This document shows, one piece after another, positions 1 to 8,685 of a DNA stretch of 64,000 nucleotides (position 1 is the stretch's first letter; each line of letters begins with the position of its first letter). The translations under genes and the position numbers were made by a program. The DNA comes from Planctomycetota bacterium (GTDB lineage: Bacteria > Planctomycetota > Planctomycetia > Planctomycetales > Planctomycetaceae). The stretch lies in NCBI GenBank assembly GCA_014584345.1, contig JACTNB010000022.1, positions 62,001-126,000 on the forward strand, given 5' to 3'. Below the pieces are notes generated by a model. That model ran no database searches and was not told the DNA's origin. It saw only the letters and a list, made by a program, of their open reading frames with translations.

Positions 1-1073
1 CCCAGGCTGAAATACGCGCTGACCTGTTCCTCGGTGGTCAGTTGAGAATGTTCGAGCAGCTCGCCCAGTCGATTGGCCTCGTCTTCCGTGACCTGTTCGG
101 CATTGAACGTGAACAGCGTGTAATAAGCCAGTGTGTGCTGAGGATGGTGCTGGATAATTTCGCGACAAAGCGCCGCGGCTTCCGAGAATTCTCCCTGGCT
201 ATTCAGGGCGGCAGCCAGATTCATGAGGAAATCCGGGTGACGCGGTTGCAGGGCCACCGCAATGCGATAGTGTTCGATGGCGTTATCGAGGCGACCAAGT
301 TGTTTGAACAGATTGCCAAGATTGAAGTGTGCCCCCGCGAATTGCGGCCTGATCGCAATGGCTTGCCTCAGGGCTGCTTCCGCCTCCGGAAATTTCTGCG
401 TCTGCAACAGAACAGCCCCCAGATTGGACCAGCCGGCTGCACGGTGGGGATACTTGAGGGTGAGTGAACGGAAGATTTTTTCCGCAGCGTCTAATTTTTG
501 CTGCCGTTGCAACACGCTTCCCAGATCATTCTGGAGTCGAAAATCCTCCGGTGACTCCCGGAGCGCGGCGAGATACGTTTGCTCCGCGCGGGCCCATTGC
601 CCCGAACGCTCCAGCGCGATGCCGAGCTGATGCTGGGTATCCGTGTTTTTGGGGTCCAGTTCCAGCAGGCGCAGCCAGACATCGACCGCTTCGCCCGCGC
701 GTCCACAAGCGAGCAGTAGCATGCCCAGATTTTTCCAGGCATCGGCGAAACGGGGGTCTTGTCGGGAAGCCCGGCGGAAATGCTCCTCCGCTTCCGGGAG
801 TTTTCCGATCGCCTGCAGGACGGCTCCCTGATTGTTCCACAGGATGGCGGATTGGGGTTGCCTTTCCAGGGCTTGCTGGATGTAGGGGAAGGCTGCAGCG
901 GAGTGGCCGCGATGATGTTCGATCAATCCGCGCAAGTGCAGGGCATCGACCTGAGGCGAGATGGCAAGTATCCGATCGTAAATGTCGGCAGCGGCATCCC
1001 AATCCCCGCGCTGATGTAGCGCGACCCCGCGCTGCAACTCATGCGACAGGTTGATCTTGGTTTCCGGACTCAT
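1..1073 (-). CDS. TPR repeat protein, C-terminus beyond the window edge
   Basis: The reverse strand is open from an ATG at 1073 to the window edge, giving 357 residues without a stop. Nearly the whole visible part is tandem 34-residue tetratricopeptide repeats, about nine from residue 11, with the usual W/L-G-Y/F-A-P spacing (for example AWKNLGMLLLACGRAGEAV near 112-130 and AHFNLGNLFKQLGRLDNAI further on). TPR arrays bind proteins and normally have no catalytic role. The last visible segment (QLTTEEQVSAYFSL) resembles the linker that precedes a sulfotransferase domain in many bacterial TPR-sulfotransferases, so the missing end may be an enzyme; that is inference. No signal peptide is seen. 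No strong ribosome-binding site precedes the start. Confidence 0.8.
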   Translation of the reverse strand, partial: MSPETKINLSHELQRGVALHQRGDWDAAADIYDRILAISPQVDALHLRGLIEHHRGHSAAAFPYIQQALERQPQSAILWNNQGAVLQAIGKLPEAEEHFRRASRQDPRFADAWKNLGMLLLACGRAGEAVDVWLRLLELDPKNTDTQHQLGIALERSGQWARAEQTYLAALRESPEDFRLQNDLGSVLQRQQKLDAAEKIFRSLTLKYPHRAAGWSNLGAVLLQTQKFPEAEAALRQAIAIRPQFAGAHFNLGNLFKQLGRLDNAIEHYRIAVALQPRHPDFLMNLAAALNSQGEFSEAAALCREIIQHHPQHTLAYYTLFTFNAEQVTEDEANRLGELLEHSQLTTEEQVSAYFSL

Positions 1074-1527
1074 GAACGTCTGGCTTCGTACACGGAGTTT
1101 AAGTTCGCACGGAAGCAGTGAACACGTTTGCGCACGTAATTGCCTCCGATGCAACCATCTCGTTTTTCTATCGGTTCCGTACGGTAACCGATTTGAGCGG
1201 CATTACCGCCAGAGACGGAACTTTCGGCAATGTTTACCCAGACTGTGGAATTCGCCATGGGCAGAACGCGGTGTCCAGAGGGCAGGCGTCCCCCTAGACT
1301 GCCTGCTTGACCCATTTTCCTTAACTGGTTCCGGGATTGAGCGGAAAGTCGCCGGGTGATTAAGATTTGCCAGTGGAACACGATTTTCAGGCGGTGATAC
1401 GTCGAAATGAATGATATTCCGTACCACATGACGGCCACGGGATGCCTGGGACGTGGCGTTCTACGAAGCCCGCCGCGGGCGGAACGTGTTATCAGCAGGC
1501 GATTTTTCGTTGAGGCAGGATGTCGAA
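1074..1527. other. Intergenic region between divergent genes, no gene seen
   Basis: This 454-base stretch separates the reverse TPR gene from the forward FHA gene. Short open frames exist on both strands but none has a plausible start with a ribosome-binding site or protein-like composition. It probably carries both divergent promoters. I cannot place a convincing -35/-10 pair. Confidence 0.5.
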
Positions 1528-2064
1528 ATGGTTACGCCGAATCAGCCGATGCTACGAATCCTTCGTGGCAAATCCCAATATCCCCTGCGTGCGATCGACC
1601 AGTCGCAATTTTTGATTGGGGCGGGAAGTAGCTGTCAGATCCAGCTTTCCGCGGGCGAAATTCCCATGATCTTCGCCGTTCTGCGTTTCGATGACGAGGG
1701 ATGTTGCCTCGTGGAAGCGATGCATAGCGAACCGGCCATGATCGTGAATGGAACGAGACAACGCTCGGCCAGCCTGCGGCATGGGGACCGCGTAGCGATC
1801 GGCTCCTATGAATTCGAATTCCTCTCGCCCCCGGGGAACGAGGGACAGAAGTCCCTGAAGTTGGACGACTTTGTAGCAGCCCAACCGAACATCCCCTATC
1901 CATTGATCATCCCCCAGGTTCCCGCCGATCTTTCAGCCCTTTCAGCCGAAGAACTGGTCGACCGCATCGAACGAGAACTGGAATTGCTGGAATTGCTGGG
2001 TGAATTCGATGATCTGCCGACCGGGTCCGTAACTGATCAAGCCCCCCCTCGCAAGACGGCCTGA
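1528..2064 (+). CDS. Degenerate FHA-domain protein
   Basis: The protein has 178 residues from the ATG at 1528, chosen because GAGGCAGGA lies just upstream; the frame stays open to 1453. Residues about 9-100 have the beta-sandwich pattern of a forkhead-associated domain: an FLIGAGSSCQIQLS strand, a central hydrophobic strand, VNG, and LRHGDRVAIGSYEFEF. FHA domains bind phosphothreonine and often partner with Ser/Thr kinases such as the one encoded next. Here the phosphate-contacting positions look lost: the canonical GR is GA, and the SxxH element is not recognisable. The last 40 residues are acidic and helical (AEELVDRIERELELLELLGE). It may act as a scaffold or bind without phosphate. It is transcribed in the same direction as the kinase, 285 bases downstream. 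Confidence 0.75.
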   Translation: MVTPNQPMLRILRGKSQYPLRAIDQSQFLIGAGSSCQIQLSAGEIPMIFAVLRFDDEGCCLVEAMHSEPAMIVNGTRQRSASLRHGDRVAIGSYEFEFLSPPGNEGQKSLKLDDFVAAQPNIPYPLIIPQVPADLSALSAEELVDRIERELELLELLGEFDDLPTGSVTDQAPPRKTA

Positions 2065-2189
2065 AACAATCGCGGCACGGACTTGCGAAGTCGCACGGGA
2101 GCGCGCGGGCGTTTTGTTCCCACGCGCCATGCATCTCGAGCCTGGCCTGCGCCGTCGCGGCGCGAGGAAATAAGAGATACCACATAAAT

Positions 2190-2206
2190 GGTACGCAGAG
2201 CGTACC
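2190..2206. repeat. Perfect hairpin upstream of the kinase gene
   Basis: GGTACGC-AGA-GCGTACC is a perfect 7-bp inverted repeat with a 3-base loop in the FHA-kinase intergenic region. It lacks a T tract, so it is not a standard terminator. It could be a REP-like unit or an operator. Confidence 0.5.
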
Positions 2207-2349
2207 CACGAAAAATTCAGGGCTCGTCGAGGAAGTGGGGGAGAGTGGAAATCCCTGGCGGGGGCGGGATAATGGGTGTTACGTGCCGGTTCACTGCCCG
2301 GAATTCCAGCGCAGGATAAATCCCTCTCCCTACTCATCACAGGTTAGCC

Positions 2350-4002
2350 GTGATTCCCGAACAAATAGGTCAATATGCGATCGAGCGAAAAATCGGCTCG
2401 GGTGGAATGGGAACCGTGTACCTGGGTCGGCACCGGCAAACGGATCGGGTTGCAGCGGTGAAGGTGCTACCGGCATCGCTGGCCCGCGAGGAAGGTTTCG
2501 TGCTCCGTTTCACGCGGGAAGTGGACGCCATGAAGTCCTTGTCGAATCCGCACGTGGTGGAGGTGTACGAGAGCGGAGTCGAAAACGACACGTATTATTA
2601 TGCGATGGAGTATGTCGAGGGAGAGACGTTATCCCAGCGGCTACGGCAGTCGGGGCGAATTCCCTGGCGCGAGGTCATTGAGTACTCGGTGCAGATTTGT
2701 TCGGCCCTGAAGGCGGCCCACGATGCCGGTATTATTCATCGCGATTTGAAGCCATCGAATCTGCTGATTACCCCCGCGGGGCAGGTGAAGCTGTTGGATT
2801 TCGGTGTGGCCCAGGTGTTTGCCTCGGGAAAGCTGACGAAAACGGGAGGCATCATCGGGACGGCGGAATACATGTCGCCCGAGCAGGCGCAGGGCCGGCG
2901 AGCCACGAAGAAAAGCGATCTCTACTCATTGGGGGCGGTGATGTATGCGATGCTTACCGCGCGTCCTCCGTTCAGTGGCAAGACCTCGATGGAGGTGATT
3001 CAAAAGCACAAATTTGGCCTGTTTGACCGTCCCCGAACGTATGTGCCCGAGATTCCGCACTGGCTGGACGACGTGGTGTGCCAATGTCTGGACAAGGATC
3101 CCGACAAGCGTTTTCCCGACGCCTATGTGCTGTCGCTACGTTTGAAGGAAATCCTCAAGAAAGTGGATTTGTCGCAAGAGGATAAAACATCGGTATCGGG
3201 CACGCTGGACGGAACAGCGGAAACTATCGTGTCGGGGGACGATCCCAACGCAATCGGCGGGACGCTGATGCGCGACTTGATGAAGGCCGAACTCAACCGC
3301 AACGAACAGGTGACCACGTTGCATCAGGTGCTGGACAACACCTGGGTTTTGCTCGGTCTGTTTGTGTTGTTGCTGCTCGGTGGATTGTGGTGGTTCAGGA
3401 ACAACAACCCAACTCCCGCACAACAGTTTGCCAAAGGGAAGGAACTGTTTGAACAGGGCCCCTTGTACTGGTCCCAGGCCCGCAGCGATTATTTTCTGCC
3501 GCTGCTCGAAAGCGATGCAGAGCGGTGGTCGGAACAGATTGAACCCCTGCTGATGCAAATCGAGGTCCAGGAATTGAAGCAGGACTTCGGGCTGACGCGG
3601 CTCTCGGCACGGCGGGTGAATAAGATGTCGGATGCCCATCGTTTTCTACACATGGCTCGGGAATATTACAAACTAGGGGATACCGTGCGCGCGGAGCAGA
3701 TTCTGCGACAGCTTGCAGAACTGCTGCGGGAACAGCCCGAGTACGCCACCTTGCGGACAGCGGTACGTGAAATTCTGGTGGAATTGAAAACCCAGGACCA
3801 CGACGGCGGACAAGCCCGGGAGAACTCCCTGGCAGTCCGGGGATTGCAACAAGCCCGGTCGTTGGAAGAAGAGGGCAAGACGGATCAGGCGGTGTTGATT
3901 TTACAGAGTCTGATCGGCCTGTATGATGGCGCGGCGGGTGCGACGGAGGATGTCGCGACCGCAAGGGAACTCCTCGAAAAATTACAAGGGCAGACTCCAT
4001 GA
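2350..4002 (+). CDS. Transmembrane serine/threonine protein kinase (PknB-type)
   Basis: The 550-residue protein starts at GTG 2350. The kinase domain spans about residues 9-270: glycine loop IGSGGMGTVY (15-24), ATP-binding Lys38 in AAVKV, catalytic HRDLKPSN (Asp132), DFG at 150-152 and SPE at 176-178. All catalytic elements are present, so it should be active on protein Ser/Thr. A hydrophobic segment at 332-349 (WVLLGLFVLLLLGGLWWF) predicts one membrane pass, with about 200 helical, TPR-like residues outside as a possible sensor. It ends in an ATGA overlap with apt, so the two are probably translated together. The upstream FHA protein is a plausible partner, although its phosphate pocket is degenerate. 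Confidence 0.93.
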   Translation: MIPEQIGQYAIERKIGSGGMGTVYLGRHRQTDRVAAVKVLPASLAREEGFVLRFTREVDAMKSLSNPHVVEVYESGVENDTYYYAMEYVEGETLSQRLRQSGRIPWREVIEYSVQICSALKAAHDAGIIHRDLKPSNLLITPAGQVKLLDFGVAQVFASGKLTKTGGIIGTAEYMSPEQAQGRRATKKSDLYSLGAVMYAMLTARPPFSGKTSMEVIQKHKFGLFDRPRTYVPEIPHWLDDVVCQCLDKDPDKRFPDAYVLSLRLKEILKKVDLSQEDKTSVSGTLDGTAETIVSGDDPNAIGGTLMRDLMKAELNRNEQVTTLHQVLDNTWVLLGLFVLLLLGGLWWFRNNNPTPAQQFAKGKELFEQGPLYWSQARSDYFLPLLESDAERWSEQIEPLLMQIEVQELKQDFGLTRLSARRVNKMSDAHRFLHMAREYYKLGDTVRAEQILRQLAELLREQPEYATLRTAVREILVELKTQDHDGGQARENSLAVRGLQQARSLEEEGKTDQAVLILQSLIGLYDGAAGATEDVATARELLEKLQGQTP

Positions 4003-4538
4003 CCGGATCACTCGATCTGAAACAATTCATCCGTTCGATCCCCGATTTTCCCAAGCCGGGCATTATGTTTCGCGACATTACGCCATTGCTCGCCAATCCG
4101 CGGGCGTTACGGGAAGCGGTGCGTCAATTGGCGGAATGCTTTAGCGGAATGGCGATCGACAAGATCATGGCTGCGGAAGCCCGCGGCTTCATCTTCGCAG
4201 CACCGCTGGCCATGGAACTCGACGCCGGTTTTGTTCCCGTGCGCAAGCATGGCAAACTCCCCTTCGATACCCGGGCCTACCACTACGACCTGGAATATGG
4301 GAGCGACACGCTGGAGATTCATGCGGATGCCCTGAATGCCGGAGATCGCGTACTGATGATCGACGACCTGCTGGCCACCGGGGGCACGGTGCAGGCCTGT
4401 ATTCAACTGGCACAACAATCCGAGGCGGACGTAGTTGGTTGCGGCTTTCTGGTGGAGCTCGACTTTCTGCGTGGCCGAGGACAACTGGGGGACCGCAAGG
4501 TGGTCAGTTTGATTCAATACTCCGATGAAAACCCGTAG
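3999..4538 (+). CDS. apt: Adenine phosphoribosyltransferase
   Basis: This 179-residue protein has the normal APRT length. It converts adenine and PRPP to AMP in purine salvage, in the cytoplasm. The PRPP-binding motif VLMIDDLLATGGT is at 119-131. The N-terminal IRSIPDFPKPGIMFRDITPLL and the AEARGFIFAAPLA segment are typical of the family. Its ATG overlaps the stop codon of the kinase gene by four bases (ATGA), indicating one transcript and likely translational coupling. A long palindromic element follows the stop and separates it from a convergent glycosyltransferase gene. Confidence 0.96.
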   Translation: MTGSLDLKQFIRSIPDFPKPGIMFRDITPLLANPRALREAVRQLAECFSGMAIDKIMAAEARGFIFAAPLAMELDAGFVPVRKHGKLPFDTRAYHYDLEYGSDTLEIHADALNAGDRVLMIDDLLATGGTVQACIQLAQQSEADVVGCGFLVELDFLRGRGQLGDRKVVSLIQYSDENP

Positions 4539-4596
4539 CCGGAATTTCTCGCACAGTTACCAATGCGTTGAATTTTGTCTCGAAAGTGCCTGAAAA

Positions 4597-4733
4597 ACTA
4601 GCCGCGCCCGTCAGGAAGCGGGCCACGCGGGCGGTTTCCCGAGAATCGCTCCTTTGGCATAACTAAAGAAATGGCAATGCATTGCGATAATCTTGGCCCC
4701 AGTTTGGCCCGCTTCCTGACGGGCGCGGCTAGT
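4597..4733. repeat. Palindromic dispersed element, copy A
   Basis: The ends at 4597-4625 and 4705-4733 form a perfect 29-bp inverted repeat containing GCCCGTCAGGAAGCGGGCC. The roughly 80-base interior includes AATGGCAATGCATTGCGAT. Copies lie at 33266 and 41307. Similarity with the copy at 41307 continues to the right (TTCGTCG..GTCAGCAA..TCTG). It holds no coding capacity and lies between convergent apt and glycosyltransferase genes, so a MITE- or REP-like identity is inferred. Confidence 0.9.
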
Positions 4734-4841
4734 TCGTCGAGGTCAGCAATTCTGTATTATTGACCCGTGCGAGAAAACCGGGGTAGCCTGCATGGCTCGC
4801 GGAACGCGCGAACAGGCCCATGCCGGGCGATTGCGAGGCGA

Positions 4842-6104
4842 TCAGACGAGCAGATCCTCCGCGAGTCGGAGCAGCGTCTGGGCGGCGGCAGCGAGATCGT
4901 GATGCTGTCGTATATAGGAATGGGCATGCGAGAGATTGACCGTCGCGGGGAGCGGTCTGCCGGCAAGTGTCTGGACGATTTCCTTCAGAACCCGCGGATT
5001 CCCTTCCGCGCACAGGCCTCCTCGGGTGGTGGCCAGGAAGTCGCCGGCCACCTCCAGAGAGGCGATGGGCACGCGTCCCGCGAGCGATTGGAGAAAGGTA
5101 TTGGGAAAGCCTTCGTAAGCCTGGGCAGACGTGTTCAGAAAGACGCGCGCACCGCGAAACAGGGCCGGCATTTCCTCGAACGCCGCGCGTTCGATCAGAT
5201 GAACATTCGCGGCAAGATCCTGCCGAATCGCCTGTTCGACCGCGGCATCCCGCGGGTTGAGGACAAGCACAAAGTTCCGTTCGGGGAGTTCCCGGGCCAG
5301 TTGAACTGCCAGGTCCGCCCGCTTATGAAACGTTTCGGCGCGGCCAACCCACAGGATGTAATCGGACCAGGGGATACGATGGCGATCCAGGTTATGGGAT
5401 GCTAGCTGTTCCCAGGCGGTCAGGTCGATGGGATTGGGGAGCAGCAGTCCGTCTCGTCCAAACCGTTGTTTTAATGTTTCAAGTTGATACGTATTTTGCA
5501 CCACTATGCGGTCGGCGTGCCGCAACGCCCAGTAGCAATTGGTGGCTCGTTCCCCATAGGGGGTGATGTAGGTGGAATGAGGTGTGTAGCGCTCGTCCAG
5601 ATCGGAATTGGCCCCCAGGAACAGGACACTCGGTTTCCCCAGGAGACGTGCGTTGTGAATGGCGGTGGTGGAAGCGGAATTCACGCCGAATACGAAATAA
5701 CAGTTGGCACCCGTCCGGGAAAACACCTTGTGACCGAGCCTGGCATGATCGCGCTGGATGCGAATGGGGCGTGTGGCGGCCAGCAGCGGAAGTTGCCAGA
5801 GTAGAGCGCTGCGCCACCGTTTCAGCCGTGGCCAACGGGAGTTTGGCCGGAACTCGATATCCCTGGAAACGCGTGCGCGGAGTTCGGTCCAGAAATCCCG
5901 CCAGGGAATCCATTCGAGGCCGTCGATCTTGCAGCGCGCGGTCAGGCGGGGATTCCGAGCCAGAAACTGGATGGCGTAGCCCGGATGGCGCACACACCCG
6001 GTCGCCAGGGTGACCGCGCGGGTTTCGGTCCCCCCATAAATGCCGGTGGCTTCAGGATCGACAACCGGATAGGCGTGCAGGGAAACAAAACAGAGCGTTT
6101 TCAT
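4842..6104 (-). CDS. GT4-family glycosyltransferase
   Basis: The 420-residue protein starts at the ATG at 6104; the frame is open upstream, but MKTLCFVSLHAYPVVDPEA and GIYGGTET mark the start of the first GT-B half. The second half begins with ILWVGRAETFHKRADLAVQLA and holds YEGFPNTFLQSLAGRVPIAS, the nucleotide-sugar-binding region of family 4 transferases. The acceptor cannot be read from sequence; lipopolysaccharide, capsule or small-molecule glycosides are possible. The start overlaps the stop of the upstream M24-like gene by four bases (ATGA), so they form a tight pair. Confidence 0.88.
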   Translation of the reverse strand: MKTLCFVSLHAYPVVDPEATGIYGGTETRAVTLATGCVRHPGYAIQFLARNPRLTARCKIDGLEWIPWRDFWTELRARVSRDIEFRPNSRWPRLKRWRSALLWQLPLLAATRPIRIQRDHARLGHKVFSRTGANCYFVFGVNSASTTAIHNARLLGKPSVLFLGANSDLDERYTPHSTYITPYGERATNCYWALRHADRIVVQNTYQLETLKQRFGRDGLLLPNPIDLTAWEQLASHNLDRHRIPWSDYILWVGRAETFHKRADLAVQLARELPERNFVLVLNPRDAAVEQAIRQDLAANVHLIERAAFEEMPALFRGARVFLNTSAQAYEGFPNTFLQSLAGRVPIASLEVAGDFLATTRGGLCAEGNPRVLKEIVQTLAGRPLPATVNLSHAHSYIRQHHDLAAAAQTLLRLAEDLLV

Positions 6105-7267
6105 GGGGTGCGGTTCCCTCCGCGGGACTGGAGCATTTCCGGGATATCGACGGCAAGTCCGTTGCTGGCAATAATCGTCCGTAAAGGCCAGTCCGCATGA
6201 ATTTCTGGAAGCAGGTCCATGCCGACCGAGTAGGTTTGACCACAACGGAACGGTCCGACACGAGTTTCCAGATACAGCCAAGTCCCGGGTTCGGGAGTCT
6301 CCACCGTGGTTGAGCCTATCCATCGTTCGGGATGACGGTATCCCAGTTGCCAGCAGGTGTGGCTGATTTGCCAGTCGGGTATCCGGGCGTGAACAATCCG
6401 TTGTTCGCAGGCGGTCTCGACCTCCGCAAAGGGACTACCGGCGTGCGTCCCGGCAATCCTTTCCGCCAGAAGTTCCTGGGCAAGTCGCCAGGCCTGCAGT
6501 TCGTTTGCAGGCAGGGCATGGCAGGCGATATTCCGCAGCAGCACATGGTGCAGGCCATTGAACCGTGTTATGGCGAACAGGCAGGCGCGGCGGTTGATGA
6601 CCGATTCCAGCGAGGCGCGCGAGGAATGCGGCAGGATCTGTTCGTCGGCCATCACATGGACCTGCACCGGGAACAGTTGATGTTCCAACAACAGGCGGGC
6701 ACACTGGCCCGTGGCAGCCGAGGCAGTTACTCCTGGCGAAATGGCCCGGCTTGCCTGTTGCAGCAGGTTCGTCGCCTCGGAGGCCAGTTCGATCATGTTT
6801 CGATGCGTCCAGTCCGAGGGGGATTGCCGCAGTTTGTCGATGGCAGGGGCCAGCAGCGGGGTAAGGCCGAAACCGGTATCGCTACCGACCCGGCGGCCCC
6901 GGCAGAGATCGAGAAGCAGTCCCTCGAAATCCACGGGGAATTCCCGTTGTTTGAGTTGAAAGCCGAGCCCCGCCAGTTCCCCTGTCAGCAGTTCGGGCGT
7001 CAGGCTGGACAGCGAGACCAGCAGGCGATGTCCCTCGGCAAGAAAGATCGCGGCGAGCGGAGTTTGCGCGAACAGCACGTTTCGCCAGTCCCCGCCGGCG
7101 GTAAACCAGCAGAAGTTTTCGGGGGCGGTCAGCAGGATTCCGTCGAGGTTCCTCTGAGTTGACAGGGAATCGAGTTCGGCCTGAAGCCGGTCGATGTGCC
7201 GATACCGCAACCAATGCCCGGGGTACATTTCCGGAAAGGGGAACGGGGGTGAGATGGAATGTGTCAT
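6101..7267 (-). CDS. M24-like (aminopeptidase P/creatinase fold) protein, probably non-catalytic
   Basis: This 388-residue protein has a creatinase-like N-terminal half (LDGILLTAPENFCWFTAGGDWRN) and a helical pita-bread-like half (THRNMIELASEATNLLQQASRAISPGVT, then VHVMADEQILPHSS). The family normally binds two metals through Asp, Asp, His, Glu, Glu. Where the two aspartates are expected the sequence reads ACLFAITRFNGLHHVLLR, and the usual GHGIG-type histidine region reads HTCWQLGYRHPERWIGS, so most ligands seem absent. I infer a pseudo-peptidase, perhaps a binding or assembly partner of the glycosyltransferase that overlaps its 3' end. Fold assignment is from pattern only. Confidence 0.7.
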   Translation of the reverse strand: MTHSISPPFPFPEMYPGHWLRYRHIDRLQAELDSLSTQRNLDGILLTAPENFCWFTAGGDWRNVLFAQTPLAAIFLAEGHRLLVSLSSLTPELLTGELAGLGFQLKQREFPVDFEGLLLDLCRGRRVGSDTGFGLTPLLAPAIDKLRQSPSDWTHRNMIELASEATNLLQQASRAISPGVTASAATGQCARLLLEHQLFPVQVHVMADEQILPHSSRASLESVINRRACLFAITRFNGLHHVLLRNIACHALPANELQAWRLAQELLAERIAGTHAGSPFAEVETACEQRIVHARIPDWQISHTCWQLGYRHPERWIGSTTVETPEPGTWLYLETRVGPFRCGQTYSVGMDLLPEIHADWPLRTIIASNGLAVDIPEMLQSRGGNRTP

Positions 7268-7369
7268 CGGTTCTCAGCGGGGGTGACCGTGCGATAAGAT
7301 GCCTGCGATGTATTCGAGCGTCCCAGGAGTCGTTCGATTGAGAATATCGTATCACGGGAGAGGCTGTCG

Positions 7370-8167
7370 ATGGCCGGGCAACTGGGCGAGATTGTGATTT
7401 TAGGGAGTGGGACCAGTCATGGAGTCCCCATGGTGGGATGCCGTTGTCCGGTCTGCCTGTCGGATAATCCCAGGAATCAGCGCACGCGGAGCAGCATTCT
7501 GGTGCGGGCCCCCGAAGGGAACTTCATCGTAGACACCACGCCTGAAATGCGGCTGCAACTGGTGCGTGAACGGATCGACCTGGTGCATGCAGCGGTGTTC
7601 ACGCATGGCCATGCAGACCATATCTTCGGGCTGGATGACTTGCGGCAGTTTGGTTTTCTGCTGGATCGGGACATTCCGCTGTACTGCGAGGAACCGGTAG
7701 CGCATCAATTGCGTCAGGCATACAGTTATGCCTTTGCGCCGCCGGATGATCCGGGTCGTCGCGGCGCGATCCCACGTTTTGAGATACATCGACTGGATGA
7801 AATGCCGATCCAGTTGCTGGGGACGCGGGTACGGCCCATCCGCTTGCTGCACGGAAAACTGCGGATGCTCGGATTTCGGATAGGGAATGCCGCCTATTGC
7901 ACGGATGTCAGCGAAATCCCATCGGAAAGCTGGCCACTGCTGGAGCAGTTGGATGTGCTGATCATCGATGCCTTGCGTTACCGCCCCCACCCCACGCATT
8001 TCAATATTGCCCAGGCGCTGGAAGTTGTCGAACGCGTGCGTCCCCGTCGGACATTCTTCACGCATATCTGTCACGACATCGAACACGAAACCGTCAGCAA
8101 GGAACTGCCGGCGGGGGTGGAACTGGCCTATGATGGCTTGAAAATCCCGATTGTGTTTACGGACTGA
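7370..8167 (+). CDS. Metallo-beta-lactamase fold hydrolase, PhnP-like
   Basis: The protein has 265 residues. The first strand ILGSGTSHGVPMVGCRCPVC followed by RTRSSILV is typical of the PhnP/RNase Z-like branch, with cysteines that may hold a structural zinc. The metal site is FTHGHADHIFGLDDLR (HxHxDH), with further ligands in LLHG, YCTDVSE and FFTHICHD. Relatives hydrolyse phosphodiesters such as cyclic ribose phosphates, but the substrate here is unknown. There are no other phn genes nearby. It is divergent from the M24-like gene and about 80 bases upstream of a small helical protein on the same strand. Confidence 0.88.
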   Translation: MAGQLGEIVILGSGTSHGVPMVGCRCPVCLSDNPRNQRTRSSILVRAPEGNFIVDTTPEMRLQLVRERIDLVHAAVFTHGHADHIFGLDDLRQFGFLLDRDIPLYCEEPVAHQLRQAYSYAFAPPDDPGRRGAIPRFEIHRLDEMPIQLLGTRVRPIRLLHGKLRMLGFRIGNAAYCTDVSEIPSESWPLLEQLDVLIIDALRYRPHPTHFNIAQALEVVERVRPRRTFFTHICHDIEHETVSKELPAGVELAYDGLKIPIVFTD

Positions 8168-8245
8168 TCCCGTGCAGTGATGGAATCATCGAGGGGTATC
8201 GAAAACGGGAAAAGAATTCAGAAATCCGGGGGCGGGGAGGGCAGC

Positions 8246-8644
8246 ATGTCACCACACGAGCGAAGCCTGCTGAATTACCTGTATCTGGCGAAGGTTTCAA
8301 GCCAAAAGCAGCAGCGCCCGGGGCGCGATCGCTTTCTGGTGTTGTCGCTGGTCAAGGCCGTGCACACGGGCTGGCTGGAAATAGCGGAGGAATGCCGACG
8401 GATCATCACGGACGATTCGCCGAGGCATCTGCTGAATCGCCACGCAACAGCGGCGGAAGCGATGCGCACGGAAGACTTCGCGTTTTTTGCGAAGCAATTG
8501 GAACGTGGCTGTCCCCCGGAACGGGCCGAGCAACTTGCCCAGGGACTGGGTTTCGACGCGGACGCCGCGTTGGCGGCCTGTCCGCAGGAATTGTCTCGTC
8601 TATTGAACGAGCTGCTGCAGGGCTTCGGAGGTTCCGCGGGTTAA
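8246..8644 (+). CDS. Small helical protein of unknown function
   Basis: The 132-residue protein starts at ATG 8246, preceded by GGGGAGGGCAGC; the frame is open back to 8177 but the site at 8246 has the better ribosome-binding site. The sequence is helix-rich with many Arg, Glu and Leu (SPHERSLLNYLYLAKVSSQK; HLLNRHATAAEAMRTEDFAF), and has no signal peptide, membrane segment or known motif. It follows the PhnP-like gene by 78 bases and is likely cotranscribed with it. I do not recognise the family. Confidence 0.7.
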   Translation: MSPHERSLLNYLYLAKVSSQKQQRPGRDRFLVLSLVKAVHTGWLEIAEECRRIITDDSPRHLLNRHATAAEAMRTEDFAFFAKQLERGCPPERAEQLAQGLGFDADAALAACPQELSRLLNELLQGFGGSAG

Positions 8645-8685
8645 CACGTTATCGCGGAAAGGTCCGGTGCCGTCGGTTCACTGCC

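Noticed and set aside
1453..1527. Longer start of the FHA protein at 1453
   Set aside because: The extra 25 residues are not FHA-like, and the ATG at 1528 has the better ribosome-binding site.
6105..6323. Longer start of the glycosyltransferase at 6323
   Set aside because: The extension would lie inside the M24-like gene in another frame, and the first GT-B strand begins at the ATG at 6104, which overlaps the upstream stop by four bases.
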